37,653 nucleotides of DNA from Neobacillus niacini (GTDB lineage Bacteria > Bacillota > Bacilli > Bacillales > Cytobacillaceae): NCBI RefSeq assembly GCF_019749295.1, contig NZ_JACWFG010000035.1, positions 1-37,653 of the forward strand, in the 5' to 3' direction. A model generated the notes under the pieces. That model worked only from the letters and a program-made list of their open reading frames with translations, was not told the origin of the DNA and did no database searches. Both the position numbers and the translations under genes were made by a program. Position 1 is the first letter of the stretch. Every line of letters begins with the position of its first letter. This document shows, in pieces, positions 18,234 to 26,715 of the stretch.

Positions 18234-18578
18234 GTGATAGATTTTAATGGTCGTAGCTTTGTTTCAATTGAAAATACAGATAATGGTGAAGTTTCTTCAA
18301 AGACTATTTTTGATTATAAACAAGAGGGGCACATCATCTCAGCAACATATAGTGGAGGGGAAATTGTAAAAGGAACATTGATTGGAGTAATAAAGGATGA
18401 CGGTTGCTTAGAGTTTAGATATAACCACGTTAACAACAAAAATGAAATTAGAGGTGGACAATGTATTTCTACTCCTAAAATCTTACCAGATGGGCGAATC
18501 AGGTTATATGAAAATTGGAAATGGCTTGATTCTGAAGCTACTGAGGGAAATTCAATTATTGAAGAAATTAATATTTAA
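18234..18578 (+). CDS. Conserved hypothetical, annotated elsewhere as 'N-acetylglutamate synthase'-like
   Basis: A 114-residue, beta-rich, single-domain protein starting at GTG after GGGAAGAG. Recognisable segments are FNGRSFVSIENTDNGEVSSK, FDYKQEGHIISATYSGGEIV, KGTLIG, then GRIRLYENWKW. Close relatives occur in many bacilli and are often labelled N-acetylglutamate synthase. It has no GNAT or amino-acid-kinase signature, so I would not transfer that name. Monocistronic, with its own terminator. Confidence 0.75.
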   Translation: MIDFNGRSFVSIENTDNGEVSSKTIFDYKQEGHIISATYSGGEIVKGTLIGVIKDDGCLEFRYNHVNNKNEIRGGQCISTPKILPDGRIRLYENWKWLDSEATEGNSIIEEINI

Positions 18579-18640
18579 AACTATTGAACAGACTAAATTA
18601 TCCTTATTGTGCTTAATTAAACAGCATTATAAATCTATAA

Positions 18641-18670
18641 AAGAAATGGCTCTGAGCCATTTCTTTTTTT
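18641..18670 (+). terminator. Terminator
   Basis: AAGAAATGGCT-CTG-AGCCATTTCTT, a perfect 11-bp stem followed by Ts, 62 bp after the preceding stop. Confidence 0.9.
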
Positions 18671-18776
18671 ACAAAAACAGGTACAAAAAACGGTTCCAGC
18701 GGCTCACCTATTAATAATGAAATAAGGCATATATTAATGCTTTATAAATAATAATTTCATAAACCCCATAATCAAC

Positions 18777-18820
18777 AAAATAGCAGAGCGAATTATTATG
18801 TGTAATTACTCTGCTATTTT
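18777..18820. terminator. Bidirectional hairpin between convergent genes
   Basis: AAAATAGCAGAG pairs with CTCTGCTATTTT, giving T-runs on both strands. On the minus strand it lies about 100 bp beyond the lyase gene and is its likely terminator. The rest of the 344-bp gap shows no gene. Confidence 0.75.
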
Positions 18821-18922
18821 ATCTGCTTTGACATGTTTTTTATAGTTTCGGATAATTCAAAAGAAAATGGCTTATAAGTTTAGGAATCCTAACCTTATGC
18901 TTCAGCTCGTTTTTACGGAAAA

Positions 18923-19807
18923 TTAAGCAATTCCCGCTTTCATCAGCATTCCGTCAAGTGGTCGATCCATGTTTTCTTCCATCCACTTTGCGGTTTCTAG
19001 GAGCTGGTTTAGGTTTGCCCCTGTCTCGACTCCCATCCCGCGGAACATGTTGACCATGTCTTCTGTACAGACATTACCAACTGCTTTTGGAGCAAATGGA
19101 CAGCCGCCCAGTCCAGCAATCGAAGAATCAAATCGGGTGACGCCAGCTTGATAGCCTGCAAGGGTATTGGCGAGTCCAAGACCACGGGTATTGTGGAAAT
19201 GAAGGCCGAGCGAAAATTCTTTTCCAAACTGCTTATAAAAAGCAGCAACCACAGTTTGAACTTGAATGGGATTCGCCATCCCAGTTGTATCAGCTAACGT
19301 AATTTCTGTACAACCTGCTGCAATAAATTTTTCAGCGACAGAAAGCACTCTTGTTAGTGGAACCTCTCCTTCAAAAGGGCAGCCAAAGGCAGTGCCCAAT
19401 ACTCCTGCTACTCCCTTGCCAGTTTCTGTCCCTTCTGCAATGACTTTTGAAAGCTCTTCTACGGCTTGATCAACGGTCCTTTTGGCATTCTTTTGATTAA
19501 AACTATCACTTGTAGTTGTAACCACATGAAGGAAGTCGATATCTGTTTTCAAAGCTCGCTCAAGACCAGAACGACTAAGGACTAGACCGCCATAGCGGAC
19601 ATTCTTATACCTTGGGAGGACCTTCAGTAATTCCTCAGCATCTGCCATCTGCGGTACCACTCTTGGGTTGACGAACGAAACGGCCTCTATGTTGCGAATT
19701 CCTGCATCAATTAATCTTGTAATCAATTCAGCTTTTATGTCAGTTGGAATCAATTTACACTCATTTTGTAAGCCATCCCGAGGTCCTACTTCACAAATTT
19801 CGATCAC
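18923..19807 (-). CDS. Hydroxymethylglutaryl-CoA lyase-type enzyme
   Basis: A 294-residue DRE-TIM metallolyase. Catalytic motifs are EVGPRDGLQNE at the N-terminus (Arg-Asp pair), LADTTG at about 175, the metal-binding LHFHNTRG at about 202-209, and the active-site cysteine loop GLGGCPFAPKAVGNV (about 236-250). The family cleaves HMG-CoA to acetyl-CoA and acetoacetate; citramalyl-CoA-like substrates are an alternative. The start codon overlaps the regulator stop by 4 bp (ATGA-type), so the two are translationally coupled. The usual leucine-catabolism partners (acyl-CoA dehydrogenase, biotin carboxylase) are absent. The divergent CoA-transferase suggests the CoA ester is made from the free acid instead. 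Confidence 0.92.
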   Translation of the reverse strand: MIEICEVGPRDGLQNECKLIPTDIKAELITRLIDAGIRNIEAVSFVNPRVVPQMADAEELLKVLPRYKNVRYGGLVLSRSGLERALKTDIDFLHVVTTTSDSFNQKNAKRTVDQAVEELSKVIAEGTETGKGVAGVLGTAFGCPFEGEVPLTRVLSVAEKFIAAGCTEITLADTTGMANPIQVQTVVAAFYKQFGKEFSLGLHFHNTRGLGLANTLAGYQAGVTRFDSSIAGLGGCPFAPKAVGNVCTEDMVNMFRGMGVETGANLNQLLETAKWMEENMDRPLDGMLMKAGIA

Positions 19808-20475
19808 TTTACTTCCTCCTTTAATAAATGACTGATCTCACTATCATCTAAATGCCTCAATACATTGTCGCGGCCTTGGAAAATATGTTCATGCATCGCG
19901 ATTCGAGCCCGTTCTGGCTCTCTGTTTTTTATCGCTTCAAAAATAATTTTATGAACCTCTAGTGATTGCTTTAATTGAAAATCGTTATACCAGTAAAAAG
20001 AACGAAACACAATTGGAACAACCACGACCTTTGAGATATGAAAACGAAGATGTGAATTTTTTGATGCTGCAACAATCGCTTCATGGAATGTCTGGTTAAC
20101 CTTTACAATCCTCCGAACACTTTTCATATCTAAGTGAGAGGTGTCCTCTATCGAATGTTCATATAATTCGTTCGCTTTGGCCAATGCTATTAAATCGTCT
20201 TCGGTTCTGTGTATAGCAGCCTGGCTGGCAGCGTAGCTTTCTAGGAGGGTTCTTAAATCATAGATTTCGCGGATATCCTCTTTCGTAAAACGCCTGACTC
20301 CGACACCTCGTTTTAAAGGAATGACAAGTCCTTCTGCTTCCAGTTGTTTAATGGCCTCTCGAATAGGAGTTCTGCTAAGATTTAGTTCCTTTGCAAGTGT
20401 TTCTTCCCCTAATCTCATCCCAGGCTCCAATTTTCCTAAAATAATCGCCTCTTTAATAAATTCGTATGCATCCAT
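19804..20475 (-). CDS. GntR family regulator, FadR/FCD subfamily
   Basis: A 223-residue repressor-type protein. The winged HTH (about 1-65) shows LGEETLAKELNLSRTPIREA then IKQLEAEGLVIPLKRGVGV. The all-helical FCD effector domain (about 75-210) carries a typical metal/ligand His (NQTFHEAIV) and the C-terminal MHEHI. GAGGTG precedes the ATG by 6 nt. Palindromes TTGTATACAA lie just upstream of its own start and in the promoter of the opposite transport operon. This makes it the probable repressor of both, relieved by the acid substrate or its CoA ester. Confidence 0.93.
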   Translation of the reverse strand: MDAYEFIKEAIILGKLEPGMRLGEETLAKELNLSRTPIREAIKQLEAEGLVIPLKRGVGVRRFTKEDIREIYDLRTLLESYAASQAAIHRTEDDLIALAKANELYEHSIEDTSHLDMKSVRRIVKVNQTFHEAIVAASKNSHLRFHISKVVVVPIVFRSFYWYNDFQLKQSLEVHKIIFEAIKNREPERARIAMHEHIFQGRDNVLRHLDDSEISHLLKEEVK

Positions 20476-20493
20476 GTCAACACCTCAACTCTA

Positions 20494-20503
20494 TTGTATA
20501 CAA
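20494..20503 (-). promoter_or_regulatory. GntR operator before the regulator gene
   Basis: The perfect palindrome TTGTATACAA, 19 bp upstream of the regulator's ATG, identical to the core at 20619-20628. It suggests autoregulation. Confidence 0.75.
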
Positions 20504-20610
20504 ACTAGAAAAACATTTCAATGAATATTCTGAAAAGTTAATTGAAAGGGGTTTAAAATGGGTAAAAATAGCTAATTTAAGGTGATATTAACAAAAAATT
20601 CAAAAAGCGG

Positions 20611-20648
20611 TTGACTATTTGTATACAAACGGATAAATTTGTATACAT
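20611..20648 (+). promoter_or_regulatory. Promoter with twin GntR operators
   Basis: TTGACT (-35, 20611-20616) and TAAATT (-10, 20634-20639) are 17 bp apart. Operator 1, TTGTATACAA (20619-20628), fills the spacer, and operator 2, TTGTATACAT (20639-20648), starts on the -10. The operator centres are exactly 20 bp (two helical turns) apart. This is a classic repression layout for the CoA-transferase/transport operon. Confidence 0.85.
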
Positions 20649-20704
20649 AATTAAAAATCTTCAAACTATTCACTTGAGAGACTACAACAATAGGGGGAAT
20701 GAAC

Positions 20705-21907
20705 ATGGCTGAAGAAAGATTGCCATTACAAGATTTGAGGGTGTTGGAATTGGGAACGTTGTTGGCGGGGCCATTCACTGGCAGGATGCTGGGAGATTTC
20801 GGTGCCGAGATTATTAAAGTGGAGCCGCCTGGCAAGTCAGATCCCATGAGAGATTGGGGAAAGGCAAAGGATGGCGTAGGACTTTGGTGGCCAATTCAAT
20901 CAAGGAATAAGAAATCGATCACATTAAACCTGCGTGAGGAAGAAGGCCAAAACATCTTAAAGGAATTAATAAAAGACACAGATGTAGTGATTGAAAACTT
21001 TCGCCCAGGAACGATGGAAAAATGGAACCTTTCGTATGAAACACTATCTGAAATCAATCCAAAATTGATAATGGTCAGAACATCTGGATTTGGACAGACA
21101 GGACCATATAAACATAGGGCAGGATTTGGAAGTGTTGGTGAAGCAATGGGTGGTCTAAGAAATGTAACCGGATTCACTGATCGTCCGCCATCCAGAATCG
21201 GAATTTCCATCGGTGATACATTGGCGGCTTTATTTGCCACCATTGGCTGCCTTGTCGCGCTGCATGAACGGGAGAAATCAGGAAAAGGCCAAGTGGTGGA
21301 TACAGCCTTATATGAATCTGTTTTTTCGATCATGGAAAGCATCATTCCAGATTATTTGCTAGCAGGTTATATCCGCGAGCGGATGGGGAATATTCTCCCA
21401 GGGGTAGCGCCATCCAATATTTATTTTACACAAGACAAGACCTATATTGTCATCGGCGCAAATGCAGATGGTGTTTTCCGCAGACTATGTGAGGCTATGG
21501 AACAGCCAGAACTTGCCGACGATTCCCGCTTTAGCACTCATCATGCAAGAGGAGAAAATATGAAACTCTTAGATTCCATGATCGAGGAGTGGACGAAAAC
21601 ACTGCCTGCGAAAGAAGCACTAGCGATTCTCGAGGAAAAAGGTGTTCCTTCTGGATTAATTTATAGTGCCAAGGACATTGTCGAGGACCCGCAATATCAG
21701 GAACGGGAGATGATCATTAAGGTAGAACATCCGCAATTAGGTGAATTTCCAATGCCGGGCATTGTTCCGAAATTGAGCAGGACACCAGGAAAGGTCAAGC
21801 ATGTTGGACCAGATGTAATGGGGAAACATAATGTTGAAGTCTATCAGGAATTACTAGGATTTAATGAAGAAAAATTAAAAGAGCTGCAGGAGAAAAGGAT
21901 CATTTAA
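20705..21907 (+). CDS. Class III CoA-transferase (CaiB/BaiF family)
   Basis: A 400-residue enzyme. N-terminal LPLQDLRVLELGTLLAGPFT, GDFGAEIIKVEPP, then SRNKKSITLNL and VIENFRPGTMEKW are family signatures. VVDTALYESVF contains the expected catalytic Asp at about 198. It is closest in pattern to the succinyl-CoA:dicarboxylate transferases (SUGCT-like, acting on glutarate or hydroxymethylglutarate). The start is ATG 20705 at 7 nt from GGGGGA; the ATG at 20699 is too close. It heads a tight four-gene operon with transporters and faces the lyase gene, which implies the sequence of uptake, CoA activation and C-C cleavage. The substrate is inferred. Confidence 0.92.
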   Translation: MAEERLPLQDLRVLELGTLLAGPFTGRMLGDFGAEIIKVEPPGKSDPMRDWGKAKDGVGLWWPIQSRNKKSITLNLREEEGQNILKELIKDTDVVIENFRPGTMEKWNLSYETLSEINPKLIMVRTSGFGQTGPYKHRAGFGSVGEAMGGLRNVTGFTDRPPSRIGISIGDTLAALFATIGCLVALHEREKSGKGQVVDTALYESVFSIMESIIPDYLLAGYIRERMGNILPGVAPSNIYFTQDKTYIVIGANADGVFRRLCEAMEQPELADDSRFSTHHARGENMKLLDSMIEEWTKTLPAKEALAILEEKGVPSGLIYSAKDIVEDPQYQEREMIIKVEHPQLGEFPMPGIVPKLSRTPGKVKHVGPDVMGKHNVEVYQELLGFNEEKLKELQEKRII

Positions 21908-21921
21908 AAGGGGGCTAGGAT

Positions 21922-22161
21922 ATGAACAAAGAAGTCAAGGAACCGATTCGGAAAAAGTGGATATGGATTGGATTGGTTTTGATTGTAGTGGGAAATGTTC
22001 CATGGTATTTTTCTGAAGGATTCGTGGAGCCTTATATCTTAGGATTTCCGTTATGGGCATTCATCATTTTCATTTTCTCTATTATATTATGTGCATACTT
22101 AAGCTGGGTTTGTTTAACGCAATGGAAGATTGTTGAAGAAGAAGAAGAGGCGGAAAAATAA
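21922..22161 (+). CDS. DUF3311-type small membrane protein
   Basis: A 79-residue protein with two membrane helices (about 12-30 and 41-66) and an acidic C-terminal tail (VEEEEEAEK). Size, topology and position directly before a sodium:solute symporter match the DUF3311 proteins that accompany SSS transporters, likely as a small subunit. AGGGGG ribosome site; 14 bp after the CoA-transferase stop and 12 bp before the symporter. Confidence 0.8.
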   Translation: MNKEVKEPIRKKWIWIGLVLIVVGNVPWYFSEGFVEPYILGFPLWAFIIFIFSIILCAYLSWVCLTQWKIVEEEEEAEK

Positions 22162-22173
22162 AGGGGGCTAACC

Positions 22174-23685
22174 ATGGGTGAGTTAACATTTGCAGGTATG
22201 GATGGAATTATCATCTTGACCGTTTTTGCAATCATAATGCTGGTCATCGGATATTATTCCGGAAGAGGAGAAAAGAATATTCATGAGAGTTTGTCAGGTT
22301 ATTATTTAGCCAGCGGTAACTTGGGATTAATCGCATTATTTTTTACCCTTTTTGCAACACAGTATAGCGGGAATACCATAGTGGGCTATGCACCTTCCGC
22401 TTATCGTACAGGTTTTTCTTGGCTGCAGTCCATTTCCTTTATGACGATCATTATTGGTGTATATTTACTATTTGCACCAAGACTATATGTCATTGCGAAA
22501 AAGCGGAATTTTATTACACCAACAGATTGGCTGCAACACCGATTTAACTCAAAAAAGGTAACAATCTTAGCCATTTTTTTAATGCTTTGGGGATTAGGGA
22601 ACTACTTGCTCGAGCAATTAGTAGCCATTGGTCAGGCGGTATCCGGAATGACGGGTGGTACGATTCCTTACCAGGTGGCCGTTATCGCGTTTGTTTTAGT
22701 TATGTTAGCGTACGAATGGATGGGCGGAATGAAAGCGGTTGCGTTCACGGATGTCATGCAGGGACTTGTCCTGCTCATTGGAATTATTTTCTTTGTCATC
22801 GGAGGAGTATACTTAGCCGGCGGTAACTTTACCGAGATTACTCGCTACATTACGGAAACAGAACCTGCAAAAACCGCTGTTCCGCCAATGGAAGTGAATG
22901 TCAATTGGTTTAGCATGCTGGTCCTTGTCGGGTTAGGGGCAAGTATTTATCCACATGCTGTGCAGCGAATATATGCAGCTAAAAGCGAAAAAACTTTGAG
23001 AAAGTCATTTGCGCGGATGGCTTGGATGCCGCTTCTAACAACAGGACTTGTTTTCTTTGTGGGAATCATTGGGCTAAAGCTTTTCCCAGGCTTGGAGGGA
23101 AATGACAGTGAACAGCTTGTAGGTTTAATGGCAAATAAAATTGCTGCTATTAATCCATTTTTCTACTGGATTATGATTATCTTTTTTGGTGGAATTGTGG
23201 CAGCGATTGTGTCGACAGCGGATTCTGTACTGCTAAGTTTTTCATCACTAATTTCAAATGATGTGTATGGGAAATTCATTAACCCGGGGGCAACGGAGCA
23301 TAGAAAGGTAATGGTCGGTAAAATTATCGGAATCATAGCCATCTTTGGCCTTCTATGGATTGCCTGGAATCCACCGGGAACATTGTATGAAATCTTCGTT
23401 TTAAAATTCGAGCTGCTTGTACAAGTATTTCCTGCCTTTGTGCTTGGTCTTTATTGGAAACGCTTAAACGGAAAGGCCGTATTCTGGGGAATGCTTCTTG
23501 GTGCGATTATAGCAGGAATGCTCACATTTTCCGGGTATAAAACCTTCTACGGTATTCACGGCGGAATCATTGGTTTAGCATTCAACTTTATTATCTGTAT
23601 TGGCGGCTCTTACCTAACTTCCACTTCTGTTTCGAAAAATAAAGTTCTTGAAGAAGACATGAATGCGGTGAGTATAAAAGCCTAA
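22174..23685 (+). CDS. Sodium:solute symporter (SSS family)
   Basis: A 503-residue transporter with about 13 hydrophobic helices. Features include the N-terminal GYYSGRGEKNIHESLSGYYL, the sodium-symporter segment FATQYSGNTIVGYAPSAY (about residue 62 on), WMGGMKAVAFTDVMQG, PHAVQRIYAAKSEKTLRKS and the sodium-site helix VAAIVSTADSVLLSFSSLIS (about residue 346). It resembles PanF/YodF-like carriers that import organic acids with Na+. Its operon position predicts import of the acid handled by the CoA-transferase. Confidence 0.92.
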   Translation: MGELTFAGMDGIIILTVFAIIMLVIGYYSGRGEKNIHESLSGYYLASGNLGLIALFFTLFATQYSGNTIVGYAPSAYRTGFSWLQSISFMTIIIGVYLLFAPRLYVIAKKRNFITPTDWLQHRFNSKKVTILAIFLMLWGLGNYLLEQLVAIGQAVSGMTGGTIPYQVAVIAFVLVMLAYEWMGGMKAVAFTDVMQGLVLLIGIIFFVIGGVYLAGGNFTEITRYITETEPAKTAVPPMEVNVNWFSMLVLVGLGASIYPHAVQRIYAAKSEKTLRKSFARMAWMPLLTTGLVFFVGIIGLKLFPGLEGNDSEQLVGLMANKIAAINPFFYWIMIIFFGGIVAAIVSTADSVLLSFSSLISNDVYGKFINPGATEHRKVMVGKIIGIIAIFGLLWIAWNPPGTLYEIFVLKFELLVQVFPAFVLGLYWKRLNGKAVFWGMLLGAIIAGMLTFSGYKTFYGIHGGIIGLAFNFIICIGGSYLTSTSVSKNKVLEEDMNAVSIKA

Positions 23686-23706
23686 ATAAGTAGAGGCGAA
23701 TAGGGA

Positions 23707-24942
23707 ATGGCAAATTTAATGGTAAAAAATAAGGCTGTCGATCTATCTGAGCCATGGCGAATGTTATTATTTCTACTGATTGCTCAGCTTATGGTTGCCT
23801 TTGTAGGACGAAGCATTGGTCCGCTCGGGGTGTTAATTGGAGAGGATCTTTCGTTAACGAAATCTCAAATCGGAATGTTACCGGCTGCCCTGTTTTTGGG
23901 ACAGGCGGTAGCTTCTGTTCCCGCGGGATTTCTGACGGATCGCTATGGTTCTCGTAAATTACTGTTAACGGCAGCTTTTTGTTTAGGTATGGGCTTCATC
24001 GTCATGATGTTACTTGGCCAGTTTTGGGCCGTTCTTCTGATGGTAATGATTGGGGGATGTGGCTATGGTTCGATGCACCCGGTCACGAACAGGGGAATTA
24101 TTTATTGGTTCTCTTTAAAGCAGAGAGGTACCGCAATGGGGATTAAGCAAATGGGCGTGACAGCGGGTGCTGCCCTGGCAGGCTTAATTTTACTGCCGCT
24201 AGGTGCCGAATATGGCTGGCGGCCAGTCTTGCTCAGCGCATGTATCCTTTTGCTAGTAAGTGGCTGCGTTTCATATTTAGTCTATCGTGATTCACCGGAG
24301 CAAGAGGAATCGAACCCTGCTGGCCTTGTTGCTTTTTATAAATCGATGTTTAAAATGCTGAAAAACAGAGCGCTCATGCTTGTAAGTTTTAGTGCGATGG
24401 GATTAAATGGCTCTCAAATGTGCTTAAATACGTATCTAGTCATTTTCGCTTATGAGAGGTTAGGTTTTTCCTTATTTCTATCGGGTATCCTTTTAGTGAT
24501 ATCAGAGGTGAGTGGTTCTTTAGGGCGGATTGCTTGGGGAATGATAAGTGATTTCTTGTTTAACGGCAACCGAGTAGTGATTTTATTGATCATAACGGTG
24601 CTAACGGCTGTTGCAAGTGTAACATTGGCATTTATTCCTAATGTAAGCTTTTGGACAATGGTCCCCATTGTTGTGATCTTTGGATTTTGTGTTTCAGGCT
24701 TTAATGGAATATGGATGAATCTTGCAAGTGAACTGGTACCTCGAGAACAGGCGGGGATTTCCAGCGGAATTAGCATCACTTTGGGTTCCATTGGCGCTGT
24801 GTTAATTCCACCTTTATATGGGTACACGGTTGACCAATCCAGCAGCTTTACCTTTGGGTGGCTGTTAATCACAGGAATGATGGTGATTGTATTATCGATG
24901 CTTAGTTATCTGGCGATGGTCATTAAGCGGAAAACACTATGA
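23707..24942 (+). CDS. MFS transporter, second carrier of the operon
   Basis: A 411-residue, 12-helix major facilitator protein. GPLGVLIGEDLSLTKSQIGM, the loop motif GFLTDRYGSRKLL, MHPVTNRGIIYWFSLKQRGT and GIKQMGVTAGAALAG fit the anion/organic-acid MFS groups. GAGGCGA lies about 9 nt before the ATG. It ends the operon 17 bp before a terminator. Having two different carriers in one operon suggests two related substrates or an exchanger for a product such as acetoacetate; this is not resolvable here. Confidence 0.9.
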   Translation: MANLMVKNKAVDLSEPWRMLLFLLIAQLMVAFVGRSIGPLGVLIGEDLSLTKSQIGMLPAALFLGQAVASVPAGFLTDRYGSRKLLLTAAFCLGMGFIVMMLLGQFWAVLLMVMIGGCGYGSMHPVTNRGIIYWFSLKQRGTAMGIKQMGVTAGAALAGLILLPLGAEYGWRPVLLSACILLLVSGCVSYLVYRDSPEQEESNPAGLVAFYKSMFKMLKNRALMLVSFSAMGLNGSQMCLNTYLVIFAYERLGFSLFLSGILLVISEVSGSLGRIAWGMISDFLFNGNRVVILLIITVLTAVASVTLAFIPNVSFWTMVPIVVIFGFCVSGFNGIWMNLASELVPREQAGISSGISITLGSIGAVLIPPLYGYTVDQSSSFTFGWLLITGMMVIVLSMLSYLAMVIKRKTL

Positions 24943-24958
24943 TGTAAGGTAAAAAAAG

Positions 24959-24990
24959 TCCAAGGAATCAGAATTCTTTGGATTTTTTTT
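24959..24990 (+). terminator. Terminator of the CoA-transferase/transport operon
   Basis: TCCAAGGAAT-CAGA-ATTCTTTGGA (one G-T pair) followed by eight T. Confidence 0.92.
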
Positions 24991-25104
24991 ATGAAACGCA
25001 TTTGATGAAAAAGGGGATGAATGTGTGGTTAAGTAGTTGCTGTTCTCTTGAGTAATTTTTCACTAGACATAGACTATGTAGCAGATCATAGTTTTGATTT
25101 TCGT

Positions 25105-25347
25105 GCAGGGTTGAAATCATAGGCGGAGAATTTCCGGCTATTGTTTATAGAGGAACCTTTAGAATCAGTTTAAACGGAGATATTCCGCTTAACTGCTTTA
25201 AATAAGACAAATTACTAGGATTTAGAAACTATAAGCGGAATAACTCCGCCTATTTTTAAGGAAATATGGGCATTTCCCAATTTAAACGGATATTCTTCGC
25301 TTATTTTTCAAACACAGTGAAATCAACATTCAGTTTTAACAGAGCCT
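25105..25347 (+). repeat. Four-hairpin dispersed repeat, copy 2
   Basis: The second copy of the 12397-12640 element. Hairpins: TAGGCGGAGAATTTCCGGCTA (25120-25140, written without its last base: TAGGCGGAGAATTTCCGGCT), AAACGGAGATATTCCGCTT (25172-25190), ATAAGCGGAATAACTCCGCC (25231-25250, then TAT) and AAACGGATATTCTTCGCTT (25284-25302). Centres are about 51, 61 and 51 bp apart. An additional GGAAAT-ATGGGC-ATTTCC hairpin sits before the fourth. It fills most of the 450-bp gap; no gene seen. Confidence 0.85.
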
Positions 25348-25392
25348 AAAAAATAGACCAGAAGAACCTTCCTAAGGCAATGGGGAAGATCC

Positions 25393-25569
25393 ATGAGAAA
25401 ACGAGCTGAAGGAATTTCAATGGTCGCAGCAGCTACCTTTATTGCATTCTATTCATCGCCATCAAAGACTGAAGAAACACCCATGAGAATAATGGTCAGG
25501 TGGTTTAAAGTATTGGAAGTTTTAGAAATACAAGATGTTAATACTGCTAAATTATTCAAACACACCTAA
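25393..25569 (+). CDS. Possible 58-residue hypothetical protein
   Basis: The frame starts at ATG after GGGGAAG and reads MRKRAEGISMVAAATFIAFY, then SSPSKTEETPMRIMVRWFKV, ending KLFKHT. It has a basic start, a hydrophobic stretch and an amphipathic C-terminal half. It has no recognised family, and could be the 5' remnant of a longer gene or a small membrane-associated protein. The following 235 bp hold no gene. Confidence 0.4.
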   Translation: MRKRAEGISMVAAATFIAFYSSPSKTEETPMRIMVRWFKVLEVLEIQDVNTAKLFKHT

Positions 25570-25804
25570 CGATTTATATTTAAAGTAACTGTCCACCATT
25601 TTGTTAGGCCAATATCTAGTTTATGATGAGATTAAAAGTTAGTATCTAACAAAAGGATAGTCTTACTAACCTGCTACAAATTGTGGTGCATACCGAACAG
25701 ATTTTTAGAAATGAAAATCATTTGGTATTAAAACCTAATCTTAAGCCATTATTGGAGGACTCAATATTATTCTGCTAGCGCAGGTGTTTTAAAGGAGGTC
25801 AAAC

Positions 25805-26704
25805 ATGGATTCCATTTCACCCAATGAAGTATTGTTAAATGTGAAACGACAGCCTAGGTATACTATAGCGGCGGGTCGACGTCATACCGTCGGTCTTAAA
25901 TCTAACGGAACGGTGATAGCTGTTGGTGATAACAAATGTGGCCAATGTGATGTAAGCAGTTGGAGCAATATTGTAGCGGTTGGTGCCGGTAATGTTCACA
26001 TGGCGACGAACACGGGTAATGCTCATACAATCGGTCTTAAATCAGACAATACTGTGACGGCTGTAGGCTGGAATAAGCATGACCAATGCAATGTAAACGA
26101 CTGGCACGATATTATAGCGGTTGCTGCTGGCTGGCGGCACACCATTGGGCTTAAATATGATGGCACCACAGTAGCAGTTGGTCCAAATAATGAAGGTGAA
26201 TGCAATGTAGGGTGTTGGCAGGATATTGTGGCGGTAGCTGCTGGTGACTGGCATACCATCGGTCTTAAACTGGACGGAACGGTGACGGCTGTGGGTAATA
26301 ATCGGTATCACCAATGCAATGTAAGTGGATGGCATAATATTGTGGAGGTCGCGGCGGGTTATCTTCATACAATCGGTCTTAAATCGGATGGAAGTGTAAT
26401 GGCTGTCGGAAATAATAAAAACGGCCAGTGTGATGTAACCGGCTGGCGCAGTATTGTGGCGATAGCGGTGGGAAGTAATCATACAATCGGTCTTAGATCT
26501 GACGGTACTGTAGCGGCTGTGGGTTGGAATGAATATGGCCAATGTAATGTAAGTGATTGGCATGATATAGTGGCAATTGCGGCGGGTTGTGCCCATACCG
26601 TTGGACTTAAATCGGACGGAACGGTGGTTGCTGTGGGTGATAATGAATACGGGCAATGCGATGTAAGCGGATGGCACGGAATCCAAAAGACGATTGTATA
26701 TTAA
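25805..26704 (+). CDS. RCC1-like seven-repeat beta-propeller protein
   Basis: A 299-residue protein made almost wholly of seven tandem repeats of about 38 residues. Each reads roughly IVAVAAG--HTIGLKSDGTV then AVG-N--GQCDVSGWH. This suits a closed seven-bladed RCC1-type propeller, usually a protein-interaction scaffold. Each repeat has one Cys and one Trp at fixed positions. Repeat 2 carries a nine-residue insertion with a local duplication (HMATNTGNAH). There is no signal peptide, so it is cytosolic. Strong AAAGGAGGT ribosome site; its own promoter region and terminator. Bacterial members are mostly uncharacterised. Confidence 0.88.
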   Translation: MDSISPNEVLLNVKRQPRYTIAAGRRHTVGLKSNGTVIAVGDNKCGQCDVSSWSNIVAVGAGNVHMATNTGNAHTIGLKSDNTVTAVGWNKHDQCNVNDWHDIIAVAAGWRHTIGLKYDGTTVAVGPNNEGECNVGCWQDIVAVAAGDWHTIGLKLDGTVTAVGNNRYHQCNVSGWHNIVEVAAGYLHTIGLKSDGSVMAVGNNKNGQCDVTGWRSIVAIAVGSNHTIGLRSDGTVAAVGWNEYGQCNVSDWHDIVAIAAGCAHTVGLKSDGTVVAVGDNEYGQCDVSGWHGIQKTIVY

Positions 26705-26715
26705 TATATAGAAGG

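Noticed and set aside
18234..18578. Function 'N-acetylglutamate synthase'
   Set aside because: The label is common for relatives, but no acetyltransferase signature is visible and no arginine genes are near.
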